A stretch of DNA of 64,000 bases from JBAXPV01 sp037132075 (GCA_037132075.1 JBAXPV010000003.1:1-64000), one strand, 5' to 3'; positions 17,217 through 26,271 are shown, numbered from the stretch's first letter. Translations and numbers: made by a program. The notes: generated by a model from the letters alone, not told the origin.

Positions 17217-17777
17217 ATGATCATCATCGGAATTACCGGAACCCTGGGTGCAGGAAAGGGTACCCTGGTTGAATACCTCATGGAACATAAGGGCTTCGCG
17301 CATTATAGCGTCCGGTCTTTCCTCACCGAGGAAATTAACAAACGCGCGCTTCCGCTCGACCGTGACAGCATGGTATTGGTTGCCAATGAACTAAGAGCTA
17401 GCTTTCACCCAGGGTATATTGCCGAACAGTTGTTTGAGCAAGCCAGGCAGAGTGGAAAGAACTGTATCATCGAAAGTATCCGTACGCCTGGTGAAGCTGA
17501 ATTGCTGAAAAGCAAGGGAAATTTCTTCCTTTTGGCTGTGGATGCAAATGCTGAAGTCAGGTATGAGCGTATCCGGAACAGAAACTCTGAGACTGACCAG
17601 GTGAGTCTGGAAACTTTTATAGAGAATGAAGCCCGGGAAATGGACTCTGTGGATCCGAACAAACAGAATATCCGGAAATGTATACAGATGGCTGATTTTA
17701 CCCTTACCAACAACAGCTCAACCACCGAACTCTTTGTAAAACTTGAACTTATTTTGAATCAAATTTTATCTCAATAG
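17217..17777 (+). CDS. P-loop (deoxy)nucleoside monophosphate kinase-like protein
   Basis: A 186-residue P-loop protein with Walker A GTLGAGKGT at residues 8-16, a central IIESIRTPGE segment and an Arg-rich lid-like region (RYERIRNRNSE), as in adenylate/dephospho-CoA kinase-type enzymes. The exact substrate cannot be read from the sequence. Linkage to a dCMP deaminase suggests a deoxynucleotide. The start codon directly abuts the NRAMP stop codon, so expression is coupled to the metal-transport genes. No frameshift or truncation is visible. Confidence 0.75.
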   Translation: MIIIGITGTLGAGKGTLVEYLMEHKGFAHYSVRSFLTEEINKRALPLDRDSMVLVANELRASFHPGYIAEQLFEQARQSGKNCIIESIRTPGEAELLKSKGNFFLLAVDANAEVRYERIRNRNSETDQVSLETFIENEAREMDSVDPNKQNIRKCIQMADFTLTNNSSTTELFVKLELILNQILSQ

Positions 17778-17780
17778 CGT

Positions 17781-18290
17781 ATGTCAGAAAATCCCAATAC
17801 CCCTCATACCCGTCCCAGCTGGGATGAGTACTTTATGGAAGTCGCCCATACCATTGCCAAACGAGCCACCTGCGATCGTGGTCGCAGCGGTTGTGTCATT
17901 GCACGTAACAAACAGATCCTGGTGACAGGTTATGTTGGCTCACCTGTAGGACTTCCGCATTGTGATGAAGTCGGACACCTGTTGAAACAAGTGATTCATG
18001 AGGATGAACACATCACACAGCACTGTGTCCGCACAGTACATGCTGAGCAGAATGCCATCTGCCAGGCAGCCAAACAAGGCATCCCGCTTGATGGCGCCGA
18101 CCTTTATTGTCGTATGACCCCATGCCGCACCTGTGCCATGCTCATCATCAACTGCGGGATTAAAAAAGTGGTTTGCGAGTATCATTACCATGCCGGGCAG
18201 GAGAGCGAGGCGATGTTTAAGGAGGCTGGCATTTCATTGACCTATGTTAAAGAAGAGGTAATGATTTATCGTGATCAGGAAGGGAAGTAG
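17781..18290 (+). CDS. dCMP deaminase family protein
   Basis: A zinc-dependent cytidine/deoxycytidylate deaminase-fold protein of 169 residues. The catalytic HAE is at 87-89 (TVHAEQNAI), and the other zinc ligands are PCRTC at 114-118 (C115, C118). Additional His and Cys residues (residues 60-82, including LPHCDE and HCV) fit the second zinc site of dCMP deaminases. It would convert dCMP to dUMP for thymidylate synthesis. The gap to the kinase-like gene is 3 bp, so it is the last gene of the four-gene operon. Only the repeat at 18308 separates it from the convergent dockerin-like gene. Confidence 0.9.
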   Translation: MSENPNTPHTRPSWDEYFMEVAHTIAKRATCDRGRSGCVIARNKQILVTGYVGSPVGLPHCDEVGHLLKQVIHEDEHITQHCVRTVHAEQNAICQAAKQGIPLDGADLYCRMTPCRTCAMLIINCGIKKVVCEYHYHAGQESEAMFKEAGISLTYVKEEVMIYRDQEGK

Positions 18291-18307
18291 AGGGATGAAG
18301 GATGTTT

Positions 18308-18349
18308 TTGTCCACAGATTTCGCGGATTTACACAGATTTTTGTAAATT
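18308..18349 (+). repeat. Interspersed TCCGCGGATT-type repeat, copy 1
   Basis: This AT/CG-patterned element (TTGTCCACAGATTTCGCGGA and onward) lies between convergent genes. A related copy in opposite orientation occurs at 19041-19080, so the pair flanks the dockerin-like gene. Similar sequences are familiar between genes in environmental Bacteroidota. I see no coding capacity. Confidence 0.6.
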
Positions 18350-18376
18350 ATTGAATAAAGAAAATCGCGTTAGAAT

Positions 18377-18949
18377 CTAAATAGGTGGAATATAGGATCC
18401 GTTAACATCTCCGGTACAAATCATTTTTATCTGCTGGGTGGTTGTTCCGCTGCCTGTAATATTAATATTGATGGTCTCATATTTCCACATGGGTTGACCT
18501 GGGATCATACCTGGTGGCAGAAAATTCGGAATGATTCCAACAAAAAACCTTGTAATAATTAATGCATCCAATGAATTTGGAACAGAACCAATCCCATTGG
18601 CCTCCCCGGCTGCCAAATGCAATCCGGTTAGAAAATTACCTGTGACATGCATAAAATTTTGCATTATCAGATGAGCGTCTGTCGAATTTATACCTCCTGA
18701 TGGTTTCGTGCAAATTGGGTTACATTGATAGGTTCCTGGGCTTAGGATGGAAAAACTGCAATTCCCGGCAGTATCGGTAACAGCTGAGCCAACGACAACA
18801 CCACTAAGTTTTAATTGAACCTGGGTGTTGGAAATCGGGCTGAGAATGGTATTGTCATATACCAGGTGTACGTTAAGGTTGGTTTGTGCCAAGGCATTGA
18901 AAGAAACACCCATTATCAGCAAAAAGATAACAAATGATATTTTTTTCAT
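18377..18949 (-). CDS. Secreted protein with Cna-B-like and dockerin-like regions
   Basis: A 190-residue protein with a signal peptide (MKKISFVIFLLIMGVSFNALA). A carboxypeptidase-regulatory/Cna-B-like beta domain follows (about 22-85, including TQVQLKLSGVVVGSAVTDTAG). The C-terminal half resembles the degenerate dockerin pair of Bacteroidota surface proteins: NSTDAHLIMQNF, later NSLDALIITRFFVG, ending CTGDVNGSY. The calcium loops are incomplete. The usual large proteins with this ending carry a T9SS sorting domain, which is absent here, so this may be a stripped-down version. It is bracketed by inverted repeats. Its role is unknown. Confidence 0.68.
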   Translation of the reverse strand: MKKISFVIFLLIMGVSFNALAQTNLNVHLVYDNTILSPISNTQVQLKLSGVVVGSAVTDTAGNCSFSILSPGTYQCNPICTKPSGGINSTDAHLIMQNFMHVTGNFLTGLHLAAGEANGIGSVPNSLDALIITRFFVGIIPNFLPPGMIPGQPMWKYETININITGSGTTTQQIKMICTGDVNGSYIPPI

Positions 18950-19040
18950 TTTAATATACTTTGAATTTCATACCGACTTCTGATAGAGAACTCAAATATA
19001 GTGAATTGTGTCAGGCAATCAAAGTTTTTTAAAAATTAGT

Positions 19041-19080
19041 AGAAAATAATCCGCATATATCCGCGTAATCCGCGGACAAG
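19041..19080 (-). repeat. Interspersed TCCGCGGATT-type repeat, copy 2 (inverted)
   Basis: On the minus strand this begins TTGTCCGCGGATTACGCGGA, a diverged copy of the element at 18308-18349 in the opposite direction. It lies upstream of the dockerin-like gene and downstream of the frameshifted barrel gene. Confidence 0.6.
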
Positions 19081-19106
19081 AAATTCGACTAAATCGTGGA
19101 CAAACT

Positions 19107-20394
19107 CTAAAAATTCACCCCCATCCCCAATCTCAGCGTCTTCCGCTTCCCATCAAAGATCTCTAAATAGGGATCATTGTAAATTTTCGTTAAGCCCTGG
19201 GAATACCAGAGTTCAGTAAAAAAATCGTTTGCTAAGCCTGCACTGAAGCCCGAGATCAAGCGATAAGCCGAATGTATTATAATTATTCGGTGTGGTGATC
19301 GCACTAAAAGGATGTCTGAAATTATCAGGATCTCCCATTGAAATATCCAGTTTTGGCCCGGCAAAAATGCCAATCCTGTTGTTTAGCCAGTACTTTACAT
19401 GAACCGGGACTTCGATAAACGGATAAGCATCTGTCCATGAAAACAAGAGTTCCGTTTCAAAATCCCAACGTCCTTCCATCCGCGTGTTATAGAAAAAAGC
19501 TGCATATGCTTCGGTACTGATTAATCCCGTTTTAGTTCCATCAGCTTCCTTTCCGTCAATGATGCTTTTATTCACCCCGGCTTTGAATCCAAATGTCCTG
19601 GGATTGGGTTTTTGAACAATAGGGATCGTATTGACAATACCTTCAGTTAGTTTCTTGTTGATATTCAATCCGTAAGCTATGGTCAGGCCAATTGAGTTGT
19701 GGTTGGCTTCAAGTTTTTCTCTCGTCACTACCACATTATTCTCATAGGTGTTTATATATCCAACTGATTTAATTTGTGGTGCATAACTTCCATTGAGGCT
19801 TAACTCCAGGTAACTCCTGCCCCTGAATAAATGGCGCCATGAGATTCCAAGTTCGGCGCTGGTATTCCATGTTGATTCATTGTTGGTGGTCAATTGAGAA
19901 ACATACATTGAGACTGAATCATCAGAACCATACCCTTCGGAAATGCCCCATTCTGCATAATTAAAAGCCATACCCGCCTTTAACAGGACCTGGTTCCTGT
20001 TTTTGGTGAGGATGGGATATGAAAAGAAAATGGGAATTGACCAATAGTTGTCCCGGTAATTATAATTAAAAAAGTGATTCACGGGACTCCCGGGGGGAGA
20101 AGTGACTGTATTGGTCACATTCAGAAACTTCCAACTTGCCCCTGTGTATAGGTTTATCCTGTGAAATATTGGAATCGTGGTGAGTATCCCAATTTGACGG
20201 CAGGTTCCATATTTAATTTCCAGAACATTTTGTGCGCTTCCCAGGATGAATTGATGGTGAATAGCTTCGTTCCCGTACAGGCCAATTTCAGCCTGAATTG
20301 AGATTGACCGGGGTTTTGGATGGATGGAATCCTGGGCAAAGCCATGACATGAGATAAACAGGAAAGTAATAAGGAATATTATCTGCTTTTTCAT
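19107..20394 (-). pseudogene. Outer-membrane beta-barrel protein, frameshifted near its 3' end
   Basis: From the ATG at 20394 the frame encodes a signal peptide (MKKQIIFLITFLFISCHGFA) and a strand-rich barrel, but runs into a stop at 19213 after an unnatural tail (LQCRLSKRFFY). A different frame resumes the barrel directly (FSAGLANDFFTELWY) and ends at 19107 with TLRLGMGVNF, a classic final barrel strand with terminal Phe. Removing one base from the GGG run (CCC at 19249-19251 on the plus strand) would join the frames as LSLDLG-FSAGLAND. This is either a recent single-base insertion or an assembly error. The intact protein would be about 429 residues. Its family is otherwise unrecognised. Confidence 0.82.
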
Positions 20395-20490
20395 GCCGGA
20401 AAATGGCGCAACAATAGTGCCATAGGGCAAAGAATCATATATATATGCCATGCTATAATGTCAATTTGCATTTAATCTTAATAGTGTTTT

Positions 20491-20542
20491 TTTTAAGACT
20501 CCCTGCGGAGACACCGAGACATGGAGATTCGCAGAGGGTTTT
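20491..20542 (-). repeat. Interspersed TCTCTGCG...TCTCCGCGGTGA repeat, copy 1
   Basis: Read on the minus strand it runs CTCTGCGAATCTCC, then TGTCTCCGCAGGGAGTCTT, matching the copies at 20672-20717 and 33185-33232. It forms an inverted pair with the first of these, about 130 bp apart. Confidence 0.65.
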
Positions 20543-20671
20543 AATTATGCCGTGGAGACTATGAGTGATATATATATGGTTAATTGTAATCCTTTATAAA
20601 GGAATAGCACAAAGGAACACGAAGGATTGCACAAAGTCGCTCAAAGGGGTATTTATTTCATTTGTAAATAT

Positions 20672-20717
20672 TTCTCTGCGTAATTCAGCGTCTCTGTGTC
20701 TCCGCGGTGAGAATGAA
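20672..20717 (+). repeat. Interspersed TCTCTGCG...TCTCCGCGGTGA repeat, copy 2
   Basis: TCTCTGCGTAATTCAGCG followed by TGTGTCTCCGCGGTGAG. It is nearly identical in its 3' half to 33185-33232 and is the inverted partner of 20491-20542. It has no coding potential and lies just before the promoter of the next gene. Confidence 0.7.
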
Positions 20718-20733
20718 CTTTTTAAATTTATAA

Positions 20734-20741
20734 TAGTTTTG
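20734..20741 (+). promoter_or_regulatory. -7 promoter element for the gene at 20792
   Basis: TAGTTTTG is an exact TAnnTTTG match about 50 bp before the start codon. No clear -33 element is seen. Confidence 0.5.
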
Positions 20742-20791
20742 TAATTAAATATTAATATTTTTACTCACGAAAATCATTTAATCCAATAGAT

Positions 20792-21490
20792 ATGAAAAAA
20801 TTGATCCTCCTAATTGTCGTACTTTTTGCTGTTAGCCAGGTGGCTGATGCCAAATCCAAAGGCAGAAAAAGTAATAGAAATCAAGAATTTAAAGGCTATT
20901 ATGGGTTGGGCCTGGGAGCTTCTTTACCCATGGGAGATTTTAAAGGACCTGACGATGCCAAGATCCTTGGGAAACAAGTGACAGGGGTTCACATTGCCCT
21001 TGCTAATGCAGGATACAAGCTTGCAGGACCTGTTGGGATTTGTGCCCAGGTTTTCGTTGGGGCAAACCGCTCTGATTATACAGGTAACGACTTTACAAAA
21101 CCGGTCCCGGCGGTAGAAGTATCCACAAAAGACAAAGATTCCTATTGGGTTTATAGTGGTGTTTTAATCGGGCCACTGTTTAGTTTTGATTTGTCTGATT
21201 TTGTCATTGATATTCGTCCACAATATGGGCTAACCTATGTTGCAACGCCGGAATTGAACACCGATATCACTGACGGAGTTTTGTTCAAAAGCAGCAGGAA
21301 TTCGGGTACTGGTTATGACATTGGAGCAACATTCCGGTATAAATATTCGGAAAAAGGAAGCATTGGTCTGAACCTGGATTATTTTGGGACAAAAGTAGAT
21401 TACCAGCGAGAAATCAACAATGTAACTACCAACATGAGTCAAAAAATCAATGTGCTTGGGGTAGGGATTGCGCTTGTTTTTGCGATGTAG
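20792..21490 (+). CDS. Outer-membrane beta-barrel (PorT-like) protein
   Basis: A 232-residue protein with a signal peptide (MKKLILLIVVLFAVSQVADA). A basic Ser/Lys/Arg/Asn linker (KSKGRKSNRNQ) is followed by a small beta-barrel of alternating strands (GYYGLGLGASLPMGDF; GISIG-like turns), ending VLGVGIALVFAM. It resembles the porin-family/PorT-like OMP_b-brl proteins of Bacteroidota. The substrate is unknown. It is monocistronic, and its stop codon abuts that of the convergent TauE/SafE gene with no space for a terminator, so transcripts from the two sides may overlap. Confidence 0.78.
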   Translation: MKKLILLIVVLFAVSQVADAKSKGRKSNRNQEFKGYYGLGLGASLPMGDFKGPDDAKILGKQVTGVHIALANAGYKLAGPVGICAQVFVGANRSDYTGNDFTKPVPAVEVSTKDKDSYWVYSGVLIGPLFSFDLSDFVIDIRPQYGLTYVATPELNTDITDGVLFKSSRNSGTGYDIGATFRYKYSEKGSIGLNLDYFGTKVDYQREINNVTTNMSQKINVLGVGIALVFAM

Positions 21491-22276
21491 TTATCGGATC
21501 AACCCTTTAATCATTCCACTGATATCCATCAGCCCAAAACTCTGGACCACCAGGATAAGGATCACCACCACCAGCACCCATTTCACGAAGTTGACGCCCC
21601 AGCCAACAGCAAATTTTGCTGCAATCCAGGCCCCGGCCACATTGCCTGTGGCGTGAATCAGCCCGTATTTGTAATTGACATTGCCACTGAGCATAAAGAC
21701 AGCCAGGGAGAAAGGGACATACAACAGCACGATATATACTTTGAGGGCATTGGCTTTGAGGAGGTCATAGCCTGCGCCAAGGACTACCGCGACCAGGATG
21801 AAATATCCGACGCCAACATGGATGAATCCCCCGTAGATTCCTATAAAAAAGAACAAGACATATTGTAGCCAGCTAACGCGTTTGTCCTGCAGAAGTTTAT
21901 TCCCTTTCAGCCAGACATTGGGCTTCACAAAGATGAAGAATAGCATGCCAATCATGGCAAAGGCAACAGCCCTTTCCCAAATCTTCTCGTTGACATCCAC
22001 TGCAAGCCAGGATCCGAGGATTGAACCAATAACCGTCGGGATGCCGAGGAAAGTACCTTTTCTGACGTCCAAAACGCCTTGTTTTTTAAAACTTGTCGTA
22101 CTTGTAAAAACCTGGAATAGTACCGCCAATCGGTTGGTGCCATTGGCCATGGCAGGAGGCAATCCCATGAACATCAGTAACGACAAAGAAATGATAGTGC
22201 CACCTCCGGCCAGGGTATTGATAAAACCAACCATCAGGCCAGTTACAACCAGCGCGATCGCGGTCAGCCATTCCAT
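21491..22276 (-). CDS. Sulfite exporter TauE/SafE family permease
   Basis: A 261-residue inner-membrane protein with about eight hydrophobic helices. It has the family's duplicated start motif (GLMVGFINTLAGGGTIISLSL, then a second-half GIYGGFIHVGVGYFIL). TauE/SafE proteins export sulfite, sulfoacetate or related anions, or import sulfur compounds; the substrate here cannot be read. It begins 3 bp after the amino-acid permease stop codon, so both are probably on one transcript, possibly continuing from dxs and the SUF genes upstream. Confidence 0.88.
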   Translation of the reverse strand: MEWLTAIALVVTGLMVGFINTLAGGGTIISLSLLMFMGLPPAMANGTNRLAVLFQVFTSTTSFKKQGVLDVRKGTFLGIPTVIGSILGSWLAVDVNEKIWERAVAFAMIGMLFFIFVKPNVWLKGNKLLQDKRVSWLQYVLFFFIGIYGGFIHVGVGYFILVAVVLGAGYDLLKANALKVYIVLLYVPFSLAVFMLSGNVNYKYGLIHATGNVAGAWIAAKFAVGWGVNFVKWVLVVVILILVVQSFGLMDISGMIKGLIR

Positions 22277-22279
22277 GGA

Positions 22280-24019
22280 TCAGGCTTTCAGTCGTTCATG
22301 CCTGACTTTGGAATGCCAGCGGCTATATCCAAAATAAATCGTTAATCCAACCACCAGCCACAACAGAAACCGCATCCAGTTGGTGATGCCAAGCTCTGAC
22401 ATCAGATAAAGGTTGGTAAGAACGCCAAGTACCGGAATCAGGCTTAGCTTCTTCCAGATCGCCAGGTAAGTGATCACAAATAAAACTAAAATAAATACCA
22501 GGGAAGGGATTTTGTGTTTGAATACCTCCCAGGATGCAAAAAGTCCTTCATCAGGGGAAAAGAAATTTTTAAGTCCTTCGTGGTTAAAATAAAATAACAC
22601 CAACAAAGTCCCGATCAGGATAGGCGGGAGCCACAATCTGCTGTTGTAATAAGGTACCCTGAAGACTTTACCGCCCGGCTGGGCAATGCGGGGATCTGGA
22701 ACGAGCAATACGCCTCCGGAAACCAGGACGAAAGCAAAAAGTGTCCCGATGCTGGTCAGGTCAGTGACTTCAGTGAGGTTCATAAACAAACAGGGGATGC
22801 TGACCAGTAAACCAGTAATAATTGTGGCAAACCAGGGGGTTTTGAATCGCGGGTGTATCCGGCTGAAGATAGGGGGCAACAGGCCGTCGCGGCTCATACT
22901 CATCCAGATCCTGGGTTGCCCGATCTGAAATACAAGGAGCACACTCGCCATGGCAATGATTGCGCTGAAGGCGATGATGCCGCTGAATTGAGTCATGTGG
23001 AGCTGCTCAAAGGCATAAGCCAATGGGTCAGCGACGCCCAGGTCTTTATAATTGACCATGCCAGTCAATACCAGGCTGATGACAATATAAAGTATTGTGG
23101 TGATCACCAGTGATCCAATCATAGCCCTGGGGAGGTCACGCTGAGGGTTTTTACTCTCTTCCGCAGTAGTACTTATTGCATCAAATCCAATATACGCAAA
23201 GAAAACCCCGGCAATTCCTTTTAAAACACCCGTGAGGCCGTTGGGTGCAAAAGGATGCCAGTTTTGCGGGTTGACATAAAAAGAACCTACGGCGATAAAG
23301 ACCATCAGGATGACAACTTTCAGTAATACCATCAGGTTCGAAGCTACCTTTGATTCATAAATTCCAATGAATACCAATGAAGTGATAAAAAGTACGATAC
23401 AAAAGGCAGGCAAGTCAAAGATGATACGAAGACTCCCGATCATTGGTGCGTCGGTCCAGGCCTGCATTGCCTGTTGAAGTTGAAGGCTAAGGCTCTCAAA
23501 GGTGCTGCCACCTGCCATCGCAAGCGTGGCCTCTTTAAAGCCGCGCATGGCAGACAGGTAATCCATGCCCAGGTATTGCGGCACGTGGATGCCAAAGCCA
23601 GTGAGAAAAGTAGTAAAATATTCAGACCAGGAGATAGCCACAGCGATGTTTCCTATAGCATATTCCATGATGAGGTCCCAGCCTATGATCCAAGCGATCA
23701 GTTCTCCAAAACTAGCATAAGCATATGTATAAGCACTGCCGCTGATCGGAATGGAAGAGGCAAACTGGGCATAACACAAGGCCGAAAACCCACAGGCAAC
23801 TGCTGTGAAAATAAACAAGACGGAAACTGCAGGGCCGCCATTGTAGGCAGCATTGCCAATCGTGCTAAAGATCCCGGCGCCAATGATCGCTGCAATGCCC
23901 ATGGCTGTGAGGTCACGGACATTAAGGTTGCGCTTTAGCTTATGACCGCCGGCATGCGTATCATTAGCGTGTTCAAGAATAGAAGCAATTGTTTTTCTAC
24001 GAAAGAGATCACGAATCAT
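22280..24019 (-). CDS. APC-superfamily amino-acid permease
   Basis: A 579-residue transporter of the basic amino-acid/polyamine/cation (CAT-like) branch. A cytosolic N-tail ends NVRDLTAMGIAAIIGAGIFS, where the GIAAIIGAGIF segment forms the unwound TM1 substrate site. About 14 helices follow, with FFAYIGFDAISTTAEESKNP in TM6-TM7, as is usual for the family. The long length and two extra C-terminal helices fit CAT-type transporters. The amino acid is unknown. It lies 49 bp downstream of dxs on the same strand and could be the tail of the SUF operon or have its own promoter. Confidence 0.9.
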   Translation of the reverse strand: MIRDLFRRKTIASILEHANDTHAGGHKLKRNLNVRDLTAMGIAAIIGAGIFSTIGNAAYNGGPAVSVLFIFTAVACGFSALCYAQFASSIPISGSAYTYAYASFGELIAWIIGWDLIMEYAIGNIAVAISWSEYFTTFLTGFGIHVPQYLGMDYLSAMRGFKEATLAMAGGSTFESLSLQLQQAMQAWTDAPMIGSLRIIFDLPAFCIVLFITSLVFIGIYESKVASNLMVLLKVVILMVFIAVGSFYVNPQNWHPFAPNGLTGVLKGIAGVFFAYIGFDAISTTAEESKNPQRDLPRAMIGSLVITTILYIVISLVLTGMVNYKDLGVADPLAYAFEQLHMTQFSGIIAFSAIIAMASVLLVFQIGQPRIWMSMSRDGLLPPIFSRIHPRFKTPWFATIITGLLVSIPCLFMNLTEVTDLTSIGTLFAFVLVSGGVLLVPDPRIAQPGGKVFRVPYYNSRLWLPPILIGTLLVLFYFNHEGLKNFFSPDEGLFASWEVFKHKIPSLVFILVLFVITYLAIWKKLSLIPVLGVLTNLYLMSELGITNWMRFLLWLVVGLTIYFGYSRWHSKVRHERLKA

Positions 24020-24068
24020 AAGTACTATATGGGGACGCTATAAAATTATAAATATCCCTGACATATAG

Positions 24069-25946
24069 TTACGTTCGTAATTTTTTTATTGCTGTGATGA
24101 TGCCTGCTGTGTCGAATCCACATTCTGCATGAAGTTCTTCCGGACTTCCGTGTTCGACAAATCGATCCGGGATGCCAAGCCTGTGGATCTCTGCGTGGTA
24201 GCCATGTTCCGCCATAAACTCTAAAACCGCACTGCCTAAGCCACCCAATAAGGTGCCATCTTCTACAGTCAGGATTTTCTTAAAGGACTGAAAGACCTTG
24301 TGCAGCAGCGTTTCGTCTAAGGGTTTTAAAAATAGCATATTATATACAGCCACGCTGATGTTCTCATTAGAAAGGGCTTCTGCGGCACTTTTTGCATATA
24401 TACCCACAGGGCCAATGCTAAGAATAGCGACATCTTTTCCTTCTCTGAGAACATTGCCTTGACCAATGGGAAGCTCCCTGAATTCTGTTTTCCAATCGGG
24501 CATACTCCCTCTTCCTCTTGGATAGCGGATGGTAAAAGGGCCACCACCGGGTAACTGGGAGGTATACATCAGGTTTCTCAACTCTTCTTCATTCAATGGG
24601 GAAGCCACAACCATATTGGGTACAGCCCTCAGGTAGGCAAGGTCGTAAGCTCCATGATGTGTGGCCCCGTCCTCACCAACAAGTCCAGCTCTGTCGAGGC
24701 AAAAGACTACCTGCAGCTTTTGCAGAGAAACGTCATGTATTACCTGGTCATACGCTCGTTGCATGAAACTTGAATAGATGTTACAAAAGGGTATAATCCC
24801 GGAGGTAGCAAGGCCCGCACTGAAGGTTACCGCATGCTGTTCTGCAATACCAACATCAAAAGCTCTTTCAGGCATCTTGGCCATCATCATATTCAGTGAA
24901 CTACCCGAGGGCATCGCCGGCGTAATGCCGACAATTTTTGGATTCATCTCAGCAAGCTCAATAATCGTTCTTCCAAAGACAGTCTGGAACTTTGGGGCTT
25001 TATTTTTACAGGAATCTGCCTGGATTTCCCCCGTTTTTTTGTCGAAAACCCCTGGTGCATGGTATTTTGTCTGATCTTTCTCAGCATGAACATAACCTTT
25101 GCCTTTAACCGTGATGATGTGCAAGAGTTTAGGGCCCTGAATTGCTTTTAAGTCGTTTAGGAGCTTGACCAGGTGGATCACATCATGACCGTCGACCGGT
25201 CCAAAATACCGGAAGTTAAAAGCCTCAAATACATTGCTTTTCTGCGTGATGCTGGCTTTTAATGCATTTCCGAATTGTTTCACCAAAGCCCTGGAATTTG
25301 CGCCATATCTTGTATTCCCGCCCATGAGCAACCATACCTTGTCACGAAAACGATTGTAGGCTTTGGAAGTCGTGATGCCTGTAAGGTAATCACTCATTGC
25401 GCCAACATTTTTGTCGATCGCAATACCATTGTCATTTAAAATTACCAGGAGATTTGCATTTGAGGCCCCGGCATTGTTAAGGGCTTCCATAGCCATGCCG
25501 CCTGTCATGGCGCCATCGCCAATTATGGCAATATGCTGCCTGTTATTTTCATTATTTAATTTGGAAGCTTCAGCCATTCCTAAAGCTGCGCTTATTGAAG
25601 TCGAAGAATGCCCCACCCCGAAAGCATCATATTCACTTTCACTCATGCGGGGGAAACCGCTGATCCCTCTGTACATCCTGTTTGTAAAAAAGACGTCTTT
25701 ACGACCGGTAAGGATCTTGTGGGCATAGGCCTGGTGACCGACGTCCCAAATGACGCGGTCAAAAGGAGTATTAAATGCATAATGTATGGCAACGGCAAGC
25801 TCAACGGTTCCCAGGCTTGCTCCCAGGTGACCGGGGTTTGACGACAATACGTCAATGATAAATTGTCGAACCTCATGACAAAGCTGGGGAAGACCTTCTT
25901 CCTTTAGTTGCCTGAGATCAGATGGGGTTTCAACTTTTTCGAGCAT
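24069..25946 (-). CDS. dxs: 1-Deoxy-D-xylulose-5-phosphate synthase
   Basis: A thiamine-diphosphate enzyme that condenses pyruvate and glyceraldehyde-3-phosphate, the first step of the MEP isoprenoid pathway. The ATG at 25946 (MLEKVETPSDLRQL) gives 625 residues, the normal length. Visible motifs are SSNPGHLGASLGTVEL, the ThDP/Mg2+ motif GDGAMTGGMAMEALNNAG, GPVDGHDVIHLV, and the transketolase-like DRAGLVGEDGATHHG. The start follows the SufT-like stop by one base, so it is translationally coupled to the SUF operon. This is notable because the MEP enzymes IspG and IspH need [4Fe-4S] clusters. Confidence 0.96.
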   Translation of the reverse strand: MLEKVETPSDLRQLKEEGLPQLCHEVRQFIIDVLSSNPGHLGASLGTVELAVAIHYAFNTPFDRVIWDVGHQAYAHKILTGRKDVFFTNRMYRGISGFPRMSESEYDAFGVGHSSTSISAALGMAEASKLNNENNRQHIAIIGDGAMTGGMAMEALNNAGASNANLLVILNDNGIAIDKNVGAMSDYLTGITTSKAYNRFRDKVWLLMGGNTRYGANSRALVKQFGNALKASITQKSNVFEAFNFRYFGPVDGHDVIHLVKLLNDLKAIQGPKLLHIITVKGKGYVHAEKDQTKYHAPGVFDKKTGEIQADSCKNKAPKFQTVFGRTIIELAEMNPKIVGITPAMPSGSSLNMMMAKMPERAFDVGIAEQHAVTFSAGLATSGIIPFCNIYSSFMQRAYDQVIHDVSLQKLQVVFCLDRAGLVGEDGATHHGAYDLAYLRAVPNMVVASPLNEEELRNLMYTSQLPGGGPFTIRYPRGRGSMPDWKTEFRELPIGQGNVLREGKDVAILSIGPVGIYAKSAAEALSNENISVAVYNMLFLKPLDETLLHKVFQSFKKILTVEDGTLLGGLGSAVLEFMAEHGYHAEIHRLGIPDRFVEHGSPEELHAECGFDTAGIITAIKKLRT

Positions 25947-25947
25947 T

Positions 25948-26271
25948 TTAAAGCATTCCAAGTTCGAGCATCGCAACCTCAGAGATCATCTCTTTGCTCC
26001 ATGGGGGATCAAAAACGATTTCGACTTCAGCATCTCTTACTCCGGCAACCAACTTCACCCGCTCCTTTACCTCGATTGGCAGGCTTTCTGCCACAGGGCA
26101 GTTGGGGGAGGTGAGCGTCATCCTGACTTTAACTCGTTTGTCATCACCCACGATGACATTATAAATCAAGCCTAACTCATAAATATTTACAGGAATTTCG
26201 GGATCATATATCGTCTTCAGTACTTCAATAACCCCGCTTTCAATCCTTCTGTTCTCTTCTGATATTTCCAT
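25948..26271 (-). CDS. sufT: MIP18/DUF59 family Fe-S assembly factor (SufT-like)
   Basis: A 107-residue DUF59 protein. The conserved core is present: IYDPEIPVNIYELGLIYNV, the reactive Cys58 in SPNCPVAESLP, and the ending FDPPWSKEMISEVAMLELGM. SufT-type proteins help deliver Fe-S clusters to target proteins. Its first codon overlaps the SufE stop and its stop is one base before dxs, so it sits translationally coupled within the SUF operon. The symbol follows common usage for DUF59 proteins linked to suf genes. Confidence 0.88.
   Translation of the reverse strand: MEISEENRRIESGVIEVLKTIYDPEIPVNIYELGLIYNVIVGDDKRVKVRMTLTSPNCPVAESLPIEVKERVKLVAGVRDAEVEIVFDPPWSKEMISEVAMLELGML

Larger units (their letters stand above)
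20395..20791. other. 397-bp intergenic region dominated by repeats
   Basis: There is no gene here. It holds two inverted copies of an interspersed repeat (20491-20542 and 20672-20717), an AT-rich TATATATA stretch between them, and the -7 element of the gene at 20792. Confidence 0.7.
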
